DNA of 64,000 nucleotides from Fratercula arctica (GCA_947846985.1 CANTUZ010000006.1:50934707-50998706); one strand, 5' to 3'; counted from the stretch's first letter, positions 38,085 to 49,567 are shown. Numbers and translations are program-made. The notes: generated by a model from the sequence alone, not told the origin.

Positions 38085-38595
38085 AGTGGTGGCCCACGGT
38101 GGGACGATGAGAGGCTGAGGGGGCTCGGGTGGCTGGGCCTGTGCTGGCCAGGGCTGGACCTGCTCGGCTTTCCCCGGCCCGGGGGCAGAGAGCACTCACC
38201 TCCGCCGGGGTGCCGGGGGCAGCAGTTACAAACGGCGGCCAAACACACCGCCCGCAGCGGCATTTGTGCCGGGGTTGGTGCCAAAGGTCACTTTTTGTGC
38301 ATCTAAAATTAAGAATAATTAATATGACTAAAGTATCGATGAGGAATAACATATAAATACACCTCTGTGCGGCCAGTCTGACCTGTGGAGATGTGAATTT
38401 GGCTATTTAACGTGACTTCTTGCCTTCGCCAGCGCGAGCACCCCTCCGCCCTGCTCCCCCCTGGCAGGGGCAGGTTTGGGGGAGCGGCTGCTGCCAGGAG
38501 GGGGGTCCCCCCTTCCCACCGCCGCTCCGGGGGGGCTGCACAGCCGAGGGGGAGCAAGGGGCCACCAGCAGCCCCAACACACTGGGGAAAAAGCA
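38085..38595. promoter_or_regulatory. GC-rich island, moderate CpG
   Basis: Two GC-rich parts (about 38085-38260 and 38405-38595) hold roughly 25 CpG dinucleotides by eye, separated by an AT-rich stretch with AAGAATAATTAATATGAC. A hairpin of GGGGGG-T-CCCCCC lies at 38510-38522. It could be a weak CpG-island promoter or exon-associated GC-rich DNA. The overlapping frames on both strands here reflect low stop density in GC-rich DNA. Confidence 0.35.
38200..38302 (-). CDS. exon-like segment in GC-rich island
   Basis: On the minus strand, TTAATTATTCTTAATTTTAG (acceptor, ending at 38303) is followed by 103 bases and then CCGGCGGAG|GTGAGTGCTC, a strong donor with the intron starting at 38199. One frame is open, giving a cysteine- and proline-containing peptide (CTKSDLWHQPRHKCRCGRC and so on); the other two have stops. 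The acceptor tract is T-rich but interrupted by purines. I recognise no domain. It could be a coding exon, a non-coding exon, or a chance pair. Confidence 0.18.
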
Positions 38596-38829
38596 TCTTT
38601 AGCGCTGGGAAAGTGGAGAATGCCGAAAGAGCTGAGCCTCCCTTCCTCCAAATCTTTTACCTTTGAGGGCTGGTTGGTTTTTTGGTTTTTTTTGGTTTTT
38701 TTTTTTAAGGGGAAAAAGGCTGGCGGGGGGGGCGCAAAAATGCTGACCTTAATTAATGGCAGGCCCACTAGACCCGAAGGAAAAGGTTTGGCTCTGGAGG
38801 CGCGGGCCTCCCCCTGCGCCTCTCCTGGG
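38596..38829. repeat. T/G-rich tract and G run
   Basis: GGTTGGTTTTTTGG with repeated GGTTTTTTTT blocks spans about 38670-38707 and is followed by AAGGGGAAAAAGG and an eight-G run at about 38725. It is low-complexity sequence of a kind that recurs in this window; no family is assigned. Confidence 0.6.
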
Positions 38830-39230
38830 TGTAATGAGAGAGCTGAGCTTCATTACTGGCAGCTGAGGGGAAGGGTCAGCGGGGCTGGATTTGCAGGGCC
38901 CTCATTGAGGGATCACTCCATGCTGAGAGGAGCTGGCCATGCTCTTGGACACCTGGTCATTAACATTGCTAATTAGCGGCCATTAATCAGGGCCCTGGGT
39001 TTTTTGTTGTGTGTCACCGGCTCAGAGGAACCAAGTGAATAAGAAGATTGTTTCATTACCTCCACAAGAGGTGGAATGAAAGCAGTTCCCATCAGCTCAA
39101 GATGAGCTGAATTAAGGGAAAGGTTAGACAACAATTTAAGATGAGCTGCCGAAGGGGAGCTGGGGGACCTGAGCTGTCCTCTGAGAGGAAAACCAGTCAC
39201 CTATAATTAATGAAATCTTCCACAACCTCA
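38830..39230. promoter_or_regulatory. candidate enhancer: homeodomain palindrome block
   Basis: Contains the perfect palindrome GCTAATTAGC (38968-38977), CATTAATCAGG just after it, CACCTGGTCATTAAC just before it, and CTATAATTAATGAAAT near 39203. AAGATGAGCTG is repeated at 39099-39109 and 39138-39148, the first copy inside an AGCTCA-AGA-TGAGCT inverted repeat. Homeodomain proteins bind TAATTA. The block is not a known repeat and has no frame with splice support; enhancer function is inference. Confidence 0.3.
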
Positions 39231-39540
39231 CTCTAATCACCGTGTGAGCTTCTCACCAAAAAAAAAACCCCTATCTTTCGCGTCGGAACAACCCTAATTT
39301 ATCTGTTTATGAAGTTCTAATCTTGGCAAACTCTAATTCCATGGGATTTTATCAACATATATACATACATATGTATATATATAAAAACACAAGCGTGTAT
39401 ATAAGCATATGCTCATATAGTGTAAATGTCTGTTTGTTCCATCTATTTACCTGAGTCAGAAAGGATGCTTTTTACACAGCCAACCCCCCTGGGAAGGGGA
39501 AGGGGGAGGAAACAAATCAGTATCCACAGTGTATTTAAAA
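39231..39540. repeat. AT-rich stretch with alternating TA palindrome
   Basis: Around 39356-39420 lie ATACATATGTAT (a perfect 12-bp palindrome), (TA)n runs and AAGCATATGCTC. This is simple AT-rich sequence. An A run (CACCAAAAAAAAACCCC) sits near 39257. Confidence 0.6.
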
Positions 39541-40074
39541 GATTTTTTTTTTCTGAATTGTGTATAAAATATTTCTCTCTATATTTGTATTTTCTACGCT
39601 GCAGCTGTGAAAGCATAGAAGAAAGCCGGTGTTTTTCAGAGGCAGAATAATTAAGAACAAGTTCTGTTTTGGTAGGTTAAAAATGACATGGGAAAAATGA
39701 TAGTTATTGGTGTACATCGGAAAAAGTAAGGAATTTAATTAGCAACCAGATTGTTAAAATGCAGTGTTCTCCTCCCAGCCTCTATTGTCTAACTTTTGTG
39801 GAACAGGTGTCTAATTTTCCTAATGGGATACATTTTAATTGACAAAGTAGTTTGATTGCTTTACACCAATTTTCAGTTTCTTGCTTACTTTTGATATAAT
39901 AAACTCTTTATTTCTACAAACTCAGATGCCCTCAAGAAAGTAATTAGAAGCAGGTTTTATCTGCCTGTCCTTTTTTTATGAACCACTTTTTGATTTCTAA
40001 AACCAACTAACCAAAAGCTTGATTTGTTCTGCTGATGTGTGAGAGCCAGTAACTTTTAGTCATATGCACTGAGC
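39541..40074. other. gene-free AT-rich segment
   Basis: No gene, repeat family or splice pair is recognised. The sequence is AT-rich with several TAATT cores. Confidence 0.5.
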
Positions 40075-40215
40075 ATTTCAATCGAGTTGTTTGCATATCC
40101 ATTCATTTCGGAAAGACTCTCAAAATGGATTACAAACATCTAATTGTAAGAGGAATAAAATAATTAAGGAAGGACAAGTGGAAGTTAAAAATATGCCCAA
40201 GGATTCACAACAGTT
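40075..40215 (-). mobile_element. possible MIR-like SINE fragment
   Basis: GGATTACAAACATCTAATTG on the left and GTTAAAAATATGCCCAAGGA then TTCACAACAG on the right line up in order with minus-orientation MIR (TTTACAAACATTAATT and AGTTAAGTGACTTGCCCAAGGTCACACAG). The middle is AT-rich and diverged. Weaker than the other copies. Confidence 0.35.
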
Positions 40216-42609
40216 ATTGGATCATTCTCATCATGGGGCATAAATTCCTTCTTGTAGTTTCAAAGGACTTTATTCATCTCGGGCACATTGCCTTTCCTAA
40301 CAACAGAAAGTAAAACCGCGCTTCTTATGTATGTGATTCTCTTTGTAGAGCTGTGAGGTTGGTTAAAAATGTCCATAAAACTAATCTTTGGGGCATTTCA
40401 GCTGGTCTGGAATTCTATAATATGATTTCTGGGACTTCATGGGAAAGTTGAAGGCTCAAGGGGAAATTACACAATGAACAGCTGAGAAAAAGTTGCATTC
40501 TGGCACAGAATCATGCAAATGGGGCACATTCTTCAGTTTTCTCATGACGGATTGTCTCTGAAACTACTGAGCCAAGTTGCTGAAATGCTAATGAAGGAGA
40601 AGCATCAATGAGCAGTGTCATCCTGGGGGCTTCTGAAGGGGACCGAGTAGGAGACAGAGGGAGGGGGCGAGGGGGAAGGAAGGAAGGAAGAAAGAGAGAA
40701 TGAAAAGAAATGGAGCAGGAGGAGTTTCAAATATCGGGGCTGGTCCACCCTTAAAATTAAATGGGGGGTGGGGGGGCAGGAAATAGAGCCGTGATGAACT
40801 CTGATGAACAAGACCCTCTTGGCTTATAAAACCGAATAAAAGCACTTACAAGCTCAAGAGTTTGGCTTTGGGCTGGGGGGAAGCGAGTGTGGGCGCTGCT
40901 AACGTTGAGGGCCACCCTTCTGTTCGATACGTGGGGGAGATGGGCGTAAGGAGAACAGGACCCCACTGCAAACGTGTGGGGGAATGGTGCTTAATAAGAG
41001 GCCTTTGACTTGGCTCTAAAAGTCATTACTATTTACAATTTTCTAAAAAGTGTTTTCCTGATGGCACAGACTTCGCGCGCTTCCATTTGTAAAGAAAAAG
41101 CTACTTTTTCCCCAATATAGCTGAGCTTTATAACCAGATCCCCCAAAGCTCGGCTGTGAGTGCTGCTTAAAATATGTGGCTTACAAGTATTAGAGCTTGA
41201 AGCACATTTATATTAAAAATGCCCAGCAGGCTGTTTTGCAGACTTTCAAAATTGTTCTGTTCTCGCTCAGACCCCGGCATAAATGGCCAAGGATGTCAGC
41301 AAGTTGGTACCACGCTATTTGGAACATCTGGCTGGAGGTCGCCCCCAGCCAGGGTTCCCATGGGCGCTGCTGGGTGCTCAGGCTCCAGACGCAACACGCG
41401 TTTTTGAGGCTCGCAGGAGGGCTGTGAGGAGCTGGCAGCCGCAGAGGAACCAAATCCAGTCATCTGCCCTTTGTCCTCGTCGCTGGGGGGAAGAGAAAAT
41501 TAGTAGGTGTCATGAGCGTGTGTGCAGGCGGGGAGGAAACCAAACTCCCAGCCTGGGCCAGCGCGAGGCAGGGCCGTGCAGGGCATGCGTCACTGGCGCC
41601 CTGAGCCCTGGGTACTGACCTCATTTACAACCCCTGGCAAGTCCCTTCACCCATTTTTATTCCCTCAATGTGTCTATTTAAATTTCTTGACATGAAGATA
41701 ACCACGACTTTTTGTGTTGTCTACCAGGACAGGGCCCCAGCTTTACCTGGGGTTTTTGATGCAGCTCTATTACCAGCAGAGATAGAAACGGTATAGCAGA
41801 ATTGCACAAAATCCAAAATGTGAAATCTTTCCGAGCAGTTTGGGAATGGCTGTGCCCTACTGGGCCCACAGGCGTTAGGTGTGTTATTGTTGTGCATAAT
41901 TGGGCTTTAATGGACCGCTTTAATGGTGGTTTTTTTACCGCGTTCAGACCTCAGCAATACCCACAGCCTTAGTTTCACAAGCAGATTTTAAATGTGGTAC
42001 CTGTATTTGCACATGCAAATCACGGGGTGGTGTTGGCCTGCCCACATACTGCTGGTTTTTTCAGTTCATGTTACCTCTTGTAGCATTATTACAACATCTG
42101 GGAGCTCTAGGTGCAGAGCAGGACTTGTGCAAGCACCAGTTTCCCTGACGCTACAGTAGCAGCAGGAGACAACAGGGAGCTGCAGACGGGGGACCACCAC
42201 GGCTCCCCGGCCTGCCGTCCCCTGGGCAGGCTGGGGTTGGTGGCAGCACAGCGGTGGCCAAGGCATTGCCCGCTCCTCTTGGGTTGTTTGCAGATGGTAT
42301 CCTCCCAAGGGAAAGGCGTAGCCCAAAGGTATTTTTGTTTGGAATCATCATGACTGGACCACAAGGATCAGACTTGACCGGGAGCCAGGCTGGCCATTTG
42401 ATATCTAATGAAAGAATAATACGGGAAGAAGGACCAGCTGTGAAGGAGGTACTTACAGCACAACCGGCACGTGAGGAAACCTCTTTGGGTAACTGGCCCT
42501 GACCCCCAGGGTAGGAGTCAAAGGAGGGCAGAAGGGAGCAACTCCTCCCTCGTATAGTCCGCGTAGGCACACAACCCATGTGGCTGCTCACCTGCAGGGA
42601 CATCTTGAA
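40216..42609. other. gene-free segment
   Basis: A purine-rich tract with GGAAGGAAGGAAGAAAGAGA lies near 40675, and a G run near 40762. A minus-strand donor-like GTTGTGCT|GTAAGTACC occurs at 42456/42457, with no convincing acceptor. Frames up to 150 codons overlap on both strands and match nothing recognised. Confidence 0.45.
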
Positions 42610-42824
42610 GAGGGGAGGTTTAGATTAGATATCAGGAAGAAATTTTTCCCTATGAAGTCGGTGAGGTACTGGAACAGGGAAGCTGTGGCTGCCCCATCCC
42701 TGGAGGGGTTCAAGGCCAGGCTGGACGGGGCTTGGAGCAACCTGGGCTGGTGGGAGGTCCCTGCCCATGGGAACTAGATGATCTTTAAGGTCCCTTCCAG
42801 CCCAAACATTCTATGATTTATGAA
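42610..42824 (+). mobile_element. CR1 retrotransposon, 3' end fragment
   Basis: The plus-strand counterpart of the copy at 33.7 kb. It starts within the end of ORF2 (GRFRLDIRKKFFPM, then a YW block with a two-codon gap where other copies read RLP, then APSLEGFKARLDGAWSNLG) and runs through GGTGGGAGGTCCCTGCCCAT and GATGATCTTTAAGGTCCC to the terminal CATTCTATGATTTATGA. It is 5'-truncated to about 215 bp and also lacks the short TGGCAGGGGGGTTGG block usually seen between CCCATG and GGAACTAG. It cannot encode a working protein. Confidence 0.93.
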
Positions 42825-43899
42825 ATGGCTGACAGCAACACAGAGGTGGACACATTGGAATACACAGCCTTTCTTATTCCCAAATGATATTGCAATGGCT
42901 GTGATCAATGTGATTACGCATGCCGGCCCTGCCTTCCAGGGCTCGTGCCACCTTGGCTGAATCCAGCCTCTCCACAAGAAGCCCTGTCCTCCTATGTAGT
43001 GGTGTCCCGAAATAAGACAGGGCGTGCTCCCATGGCCAAGGACCTCTGTGCCCTCCCCACCACTGCAGACACCTCCCAGCAGTTAGTGCATCCCCCCCGG
43101 CTCCAGCCGCCGCACGCTGCCTCTCCCAGACCCTTGGTAGCGAGCTGGGGCTGTGCCAAACTAGACATTTACTCCTCCTTCATTGCTGGCCCTTCTGAAA
43201 TATTTTCTGCAGACCTGCAGGTGATGAGGGATTTCTCACCTTCTGAAAATCCAGCTTGTGCTGCTGCTTCGTTTCACTGGTTTCCCAGGCCGGTGCCGTA
43301 ACTTCCTGCTCTGCTGTGGAAGAATTGCTCTCTCGGCCCATCTGCACCGTTAAAAAAGCTGGTAAGCGCTGGGATGAAAATATGAGCTCTTTTCTGTAGG
43401 GTGGTTATATGGTTCTGTAACTACTGGAAAGTATGTGTGCATTGGGAGGGTGAAGAGAAAGAAAAGCTGTTTGGGTTTTATTGCTTCGATTTAAATAAAA
43501 AAGAGATTGCTCTATAAGAGCTGGAGGTTCTTTGGTACTTTAGAAGGTTTTACGATGTTCTACCCAAGCAGCGCTGAAACAGTAAACGCATGAATTACAG
43601 CAAAGTAACAGAATGCAAGATAGGTGATGGCGGCACAAAGCAGGCCGGGATAAAAAAAAATACAAAATCCATACATAAATAATCATGGATGAACAAGAGG
43701 AGCCTGAAAGAGCAATTAAGGCTGCAGTCTGGCTCCAATGAGAAAGCGTTTATATTGGAACCCAAAGTTTTGATTGTACCTAATCAGAAAATTAAAATAA
43801 CATTATTTACCTCTCAAACCGAACTTTTCCAAAGTCTGGGAATGTCTGAAGGCAGAATTTTTGCTCAAAGGGTCATCTCAAATGCTATATTGCACACAG
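42825..43899. other. gene-free segment
   Basis: No gene or repeat is recognised. The first 480 bases are GC-rich and the rest AT-rich. A frame of 118 codons at 42945-43301 begins near the CR1 end and shows no supporting features. Confidence 0.5.
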
Positions 43900-44345
43900 C
43901 GGTATGATTACAGTGAACAAGAATTAGGAGATCCTAAAACGCGCTGACAGCCCCAAACATGCCTTATTGTGCTCCAGTGCTCCAGCCCCTACGGTACAGT
44001 CGGGGGACCACCCACAGCTCCTAACAGCCATAATGGAAAATTGTACGGGCTGGTCTAGCTAGGCATAATTGGATGGGCAAGACATTGAGTTTTCCAGCCT
44101 TCAGAGCTGTTTACTTGACCTGTTTTAATTTTAGTCGAGATGGAATAATACGTTTCTCAAGGAAATAGTCAGGCGTTGTCAGTTTTTAGCCTAATAAATC
44201 TCATCTTCAGGAGTGTCTGTAAGACGTTCACTTCTCTAATGGCAAAGAATAGAAGCTCTTTTGACATTACAGATTAAATTCGTGATAGTTGTACGGCTAA
44301 CAGCATTTACACTGAGCCAACTGAACTGCTTGAAAGTTTTACAGG
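43900..44345. promoter_or_regulatory. candidate regulatory block
   Basis: Even-textured, repeat-free sequence with many short AT cores: CAGCCATAATGGAAAATTG, AGGCATAATTGG, TTTTAATTTTAG, GATGGAATAATACG, CAGATTAAATTCG. It lies between the CR1 copy and the island at 46.6 kb. It resembles conserved non-coding DNA in texture, but conservation cannot be seen here. Confidence 0.2.
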
Positions 44346-45713
44346 AACCAACATGGGGTTTTTTTCACCGTGTCAGTTGACCTTCTCTCTCCTGCTCTGC
44401 CGGCCTGCAATTCACTTCTTCTGACATATCCTTAATGCAAGTCCTGGTGCGCCAGTGTCACCTTGAATGATGTTTATTTTGAAAACTTGTGGACATCCCT
44501 GTTGCGCCTCTCCCCCCCTCCACCGCCCTCAGGGAAAAGCACTTTGGGACTGACTCCTGAGGACGGGTATGGGAGCGTGTTTACTTTGCTCCAAGTCCAG
44601 CAGCTCTTTGGGCTGAAACTTGAGAAGAGGCTACCAAGATGTTTTTAACAACAAGTGGGACCTAAGCCGTGCGACTTCCTGGGCAACATACCAGGGGCTG
44701 CAGAGCTCAGAGCTGTTATGTCCGTTCAGGCAAGTACGTGTTTATGGCACATTGTAATAAGGAGACAGGTTTTTTTGGATGGATTATCGTCCGTGGTGCC
44801 GTTGGGTTCTGACAAAACTCCAACACTGGAGTTGGCCTGCAAATTTCAGCTGAAAGTTTACGCCATGCCAATTTTGGAGTGACTGAAAAAGCCCTAAGAA
44901 GGTGTGAAACGCAACGTCCTGACTGACGGCCCACGAGAAGCAGATGTCCCCAGCGTGCACCAACGCTTTGGGTGATCCTCAGTGCCAGAACGAGCCTTTG
45001 ACATCCTCGATAGCATGGCACAGATTAGATCAGCCTGAGATTGTTCTCATTTACACCTCGGTCATAATTCACTCATGCAGTCCCCCAGATGGGCTATTCT
45101 TCAACCTTTCTCGGGCTGCGTCAGTCTGGCTTGAGGTGCTCTAAAGCCCCGAAAGCCAAACACCCTTCTCCTAGCAGCGCGCTCACAGGGAGGTTGCTGG
45201 AGCTGCTGAGACTTTCAAACCATTGCTTTGCAAGGGTCAGCGTAGCAATAGTTTTATTTATCCAAACCTGGGACTGCAGCATGTAAGAAAGATTTCAGTA
45301 ACTTACATTTTTGCAAAAGTCACACAGCTGTCATAAAACAGGAAAATAATCCAATTTTAAGGCAAACTGAAAACATTTCTAGAAACCGACCCAGTAGTGG
45401 AACTTCCCCTCCCTTCTCCTCTGCCCAGAGCCACACTCCCCTGTCTGGGGCCGCGGTGTGTTACTGGGACGCTCTGGGAGAAGCTGGCCTGGCCTTGCAC
45501 ACGGGTGGGAGTTTCTCTGACTCAGAGGGAAATCTGCCTTGACTTCATGACAACTGCAGCAAGGCTTTCTGCAGCTAAATAAAGGATCCCATTTTCCAGG
45601 CTTTTGCACAGTGTCTTTCAGCACTGCGAAATCTGTTCGGGTTATTACGAAAAATAACGTCATCAAACTGACTGTTATTCCTTTATGTTCTGGCTTGAAA
45701 AAATCAAACTGAG
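44346..45713. other. gene-free segment
   Basis: No gene is recognised. The longest frame, 159 codons on the minus strand (45379-45858), contains a poly-Phe run produced by the poly(A) tract that follows and is not credible. Confidence 0.5.
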
Positions 45714-45731
45714 AAAAAAAAAAAAAAAAAA
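45714..45731 (+). repeat. poly(A) run, 18 bp
   Basis: Eighteen A residues follow AACTGAG. No polyadenylation signal or duplication flanks it. Confidence 0.95.
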
Positions 45732-45879
45732 GCACAAACTCGTTAAGCCTCAATCTAAAACAAAAGTTTGGACCCAAATGTCCGTGTTGTCTCTTTTCGT
45801 TCTGCAAACGACGGTGTCCTGTTAGGTAGAGGTAACACATAAGGGGTACAGATGACAAACACCACGTTCATCGGATCGG

Positions 45880-46560
45880 TATTCACTCTGAACAGAGGGG
45901 AAAAAAGAAGCATGTATTTACCAGTAATTAACATTTTAACTAGTGTTTGGTGAAATCCATAATGTGATTAAAAAAATAAGAATCCCTGGATTAGGGGGAA
46001 TAGCAATTACCTAAATAAAAGCCACTGAAAAGTTGTCCAGAGGTATATAATAATAATAATAAAAAAGATCCCCCTCCCCAGTGGGAAATGATTACACAGT
46101 AATCCGTGCCACTTAGTCAAATATCAGAAAAGGATCCCATAGACCCATAATTAGCAACGTAACAAGCAGAGCCCTGAGAAAACAAGCCGGTCCTCAAGAC
46201 ACTAATCTTCATTGCCAGCGCCCATCCGACAGGCTCCGTCTCCAGGCGGGAATGGGGCCGGCAAGATAATAAAAGGACCTACAGAGCCAGCAGGAAAGTT
46301 CCCCGTGTGCTACTTCGAGTGGCCTTCAAGGGGGTAACAGGAGGAGAGGTAGGAGGGGGCGAAGCAGTCGTGCCCCCCCGCCATCTCCTGCCCAAAAAAG
46401 CCTGAAAAAGAAAGGAAAAGAACCCAACCTGCTTCTGCAGGAGCTGCCTAGCGACACACAACTAATTGCTACGACCGGTCCCCCTGTTTGCAGATCTCGT
46501 TATCGGTAAAAAATAATAATAAAATGAGCCCTAGCAGCCTGGATATCTGCAATTACAGCG
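45880..46560. promoter_or_regulatory. candidate regulatory block beside CpG island
   Basis: Dense in homeodomain-type cores: ACCAGTAATTAACATTTTAA, ATAATGTGATTAAAAAAA, GCAATTACCTAAATAAAAG, CATAATTAGCAACG and CTGCAATTACAGCG. A short (TAA)n run lies near 46049 (TATAATAATAATAATAAA). It leads directly into the CpG-rich island on its right. Function is inferred from position and motif density. Confidence 0.25.
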
Positions 46561-46584
46561 TGAATTGCATGAGAGGATTAGATG

Positions 46585-46950
46585 AAGTGCTCTTGGCGTG
46601 GAGGGTGGGGGACCGCGGCGCTGCGGCTGGAGAGCGGCGAGCAGCTGCTGCGGGGCTTTGCACCTGCTGCTCACCAGGCTGTTTGCACCTCCGGCCCCAA
46701 ACAGCCCCCGCGCCCCGCTCGCCCGCCCGCCCTTTCACGCCGCCCGGAGACGGAGAAGGAGTTTTATTCTGGGGGAGGCGGGGGGGGAATAAAGAGGAAA
46801 AAAGCCGAAATCGTCTTCTTAAAGAAGTTTCACTGAGGCAAGATGAGAGGCGTCTTGCGGCAGCGCGGGGGAAGCCGGCGCTGGAGCGCGGGGCCAAAGA
46901 ACCCGGCAAAGCCGGCTCCATTTTAATGCAGAGGCAGCAGCCAGAGCGCG
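46585..46950. promoter_or_regulatory. CpG island
   Basis: About 35 CpG dinucleotides by hand count in roughly 365 bases, with GC content near 60 percent, so CpG is close to its expected frequency instead of depleted as in the rest of the window. Examples are GACCGCGGCGCTGCGG, CCCGCGCCCCGCTCGCC and GGAGCGCGGGG. In bird genomes such islands usually mark promoters or strongly bound regulatory DNA. No TATA box or confident downstream first exon is visible, and the direction of any transcript is undecided. Frames on both strands here (up to 174 codons) follow from low stop density. Confidence 0.6.
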
Positions 46951-47420
46951 ATCCGAGATTGGCAAAGTTTCAATGTAAATCCAGGGGGGCAAGGGGGATG
47001 GGGCTGGGATGAGAAGAAAGGACTCTTTTACTGTTTCATGCTTCTAAGTCCTGCCGATCAGCATAAGCTCAGCTCGACATTCTGGGAATAGCAATGAGGC
47101 GCACACAACAATCAAAACACCCTAAATCTGTTTGATGATTCAGACACTTCGTGCATCTGCACCGCCAAAATGGGACTTCAATTAAATAACTTGCAGATTT
47201 CCACAGAGGGGGGAAAAAGTCGGGGGAACATGAGGATTTTTAATTAGTAACTCCGAATACAAGCCGTTTTTTTAATTAAGTGTTTGCACTACCACTTTAT
47301 TCTTAAAGGGAGATTTGTAAGCGCGTGGGATTGTTGTGAAAGAAGATCCTGGACAGTTTGTTCCTGACATTTTGTTGCAACCTGCACTCGCTCCCAAACA
47401 GTTTTTCTTTAACAAATGAA
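46951..47420. promoter_or_regulatory. candidate regulatory block, right flank of island
   Basis: Contains TTTTTAATTAGTAACTCC and TTTTTTTAATTAAGTG within 60 bp, with CAATTAAATAACTTGC just before. Together with the left flank it makes the CpG island sit inside a roughly 1.5-kb AT-core-rich block. Inference only. Confidence 0.22.
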
Positions 47421-48637
47421 ACTCAGCTACAATTCCAAGCAAGTCGCTCGAATTAAGGCGGAGATGTTTTTGAAAGCTTTAAGTGCGTACACACATCCAT
47501 GAACATATACCCGCGCAGGTGTAGCGTCCAGGCTATGTTTCGAGGCCCTGCGACAGTTTTCCTGTGTTTCTGTGGGTCAAATTGCTCTCTGCGGCTAACC
47601 TAGTTATATATCTAACTGTGCGGTAGGCGTTATGTACGTAACTGCAGCCTATACGGGGTTTACACAGAGACAGCAGAAGTTTGTTACAGACTCGAATGAA
47701 ATCCCCACACGGCTTTTCTGCACGGCAATCACCACCTTTAGAGCAAACCACTAATGATTGCAAGTTTCAGAGTGTGAAAAACGATGGGTGAAATCCCGGG
47801 CCCTTTGAAGTCATTGAGTGCTTTTCATTGACCGCTGGGGTGGGGATTCAGGCTCGGACCCTCCGGAGCGTGCTGGGGCATGGCCAGCGATGTGCAGGTC
47901 CCTCGCGCACACGCACTGCGAACCTGCAAAGCCTCCCCGAGACAAGGCACCCGCCCCGCCGCAGCACGGGAGTTTGGGGCCTTAGGAAACAGATCCGAGT
48001 GGCCTAACCACCAAGCGACGCTGGAATGAGGACGCTCCTGTGTTAGTTTAAAAAAATGTGACCAAAGAGGAAGCTGCGGCATTAACGTATCTTTGAATAT
48101 TTGACTCTCGGTTCTTGGACAATTTTTGCTTTGACAAGACATTTACAATGATGTGGAAGAGATTAAAACTTGGATTTCTTTTTTCTCCCCTCCTTTTCCC
48201 AACAGGGGTACAGCAAGGAGATCATATAAAGAGGGACCGTGATCATTTATCCAAATGCAAACAAACCTAAGTATGAGGATTTACCACAGACTGACTTTCT
48301 TTTTTAAAAATTTATTTCATGTGTTAATACAAAGACTATTTAGCAAAAGTAGAATGCCAGGATTTGCATATGAATAGGTACCTAAAGATCAACGAGATCA
48401 ACTCATTAGGGCCTGAACATCTAAACATACAAAAGTCAAAGAGGCCAGAGCTCAAGAGCCGCTGAGATTCCCAGTGACTAATCCAAGCAAAGCTGGTAGT
48501 TTTCAATTTATTACTATTTTTCCTGCCTTGACAAAAAAGTCCTTTACCTGAAATCAAAGCTCAGTCCAAAGAAAATAGCCTAGCAGTTGTGTTTGGGACT
48601 CAGTTTCTTCCTTTGCCGCAGCCTTTCTCCATGGCAT
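47421..48637. other. gene-free segment
   Basis: No gene, RNA or repeat family is recognised. Slightly GC-rich with scattered CpG up to about 48000, AT-rich after that. Confidence 0.5.
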
Positions 48638-48990
48638 CAGGCAAGTCATTTAGGAGGGGACTGGTCTCACCTGGCAGGAGCCATCTCCAAGGGAGGGATT
48701 TGAACGTCCTCGTCATCCGGGCTCCCTTTGCAGTCAGCGAAACACAGGCTCTTTCCAAAGGGCCGTTGGTCCTCGCTGCTGTATCCCCTCCCAAGACAGT
48801 GTCTAAATCTCTGGCTGCAGGTGCTTATCTCGTCCTCTTGCCTATGCCAAGAGTCTCTCCAGTAGCTCAGACCGAAATGAGTATGGAGTCCGATGTGCCT
48901 CGGTTCATCATCTGTAAAATGGGATTAAGTGATTAATGTTACCCCTGTATCTCATGGGCGAGTTAGGAAGTGGAATATATTATAAACCAT
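48638..48990 (+). mobile_element. possible split MIR-like SINE
   Basis: TCAGGCAAGTCATTTAGG at 48638-48655 matches the GGGCAAGTCACTTAACC block of MIR. About 245 bases later, GCCTCGGTTCATCATCTGTA followed by AAATGGGATTA (about 48898-48928) matches the next block, CCTCAGTTTCCTCATCTGTAAAATGGGGATA. The order and strand agree, which suggests one element interrupted by unrelated sequence. The right part is convincing alone; the left part is short and could be chance. Confidence 0.4.
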
Positions 48991-49567
48991 GAGATGTTCA
49001 GATATTAAAATAGTGGGAGTGATATGGATGCCATAAAAAGATAAGGTCCTGATCCAGTATCTGTGGCAACCAAGGGAATCTCTCCTCTGGCCTTTTGTGG
49101 GTATTAGATCAATCAATCCCCAGTGACATTATCCATTCACTGCAGAGTAAGTGAAGGTATGGCCAGAATTTTTCCACCGGCAGAGAAGGGAGAGGGTATG
49201 GGAAAGCCCTGACCTTACTCTATGCTTGAATAGTAGGAAGAGGGAAAGCACAAACAGGCTTTCAAAGCTGCCTACAGGATTTGGACACATCGGCTTATTA
49301 ATGTTAGCGGAAATTGGGCATCCACATCTCTGGAAATTTCAGCCTCTGCATTTACAACACAAAAAAAGCCCAAGCATAGAGGAGATATTTCCCTAATCTT
49401 GGCACCACTGCAGATTTTTGTTTGAGCTTCCTTGGATTAGACCTTTAGCAAACGGCACTGCTCGGATGTTACGGGAAGGACACGTTTACTCTTCATCCAC
49501 CCTGAGGTATAGCAGCCCCGTGTCGGGGCAGCGTATTCTCATGTGTGGGTCCTGAGCCCGTCAGTAA
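48991..49567. other. gene-free segment
   Basis: Lies between two MIR-like elements of the same orientation. No gene is recognised. Confidence 0.5.

Noticed and set aside
46488..47012. 174-codon frame over the CpG island
   Set aside because: Low stop density in CpG-rich DNA explains it; antisense frames are equally long and no domain is recognised.
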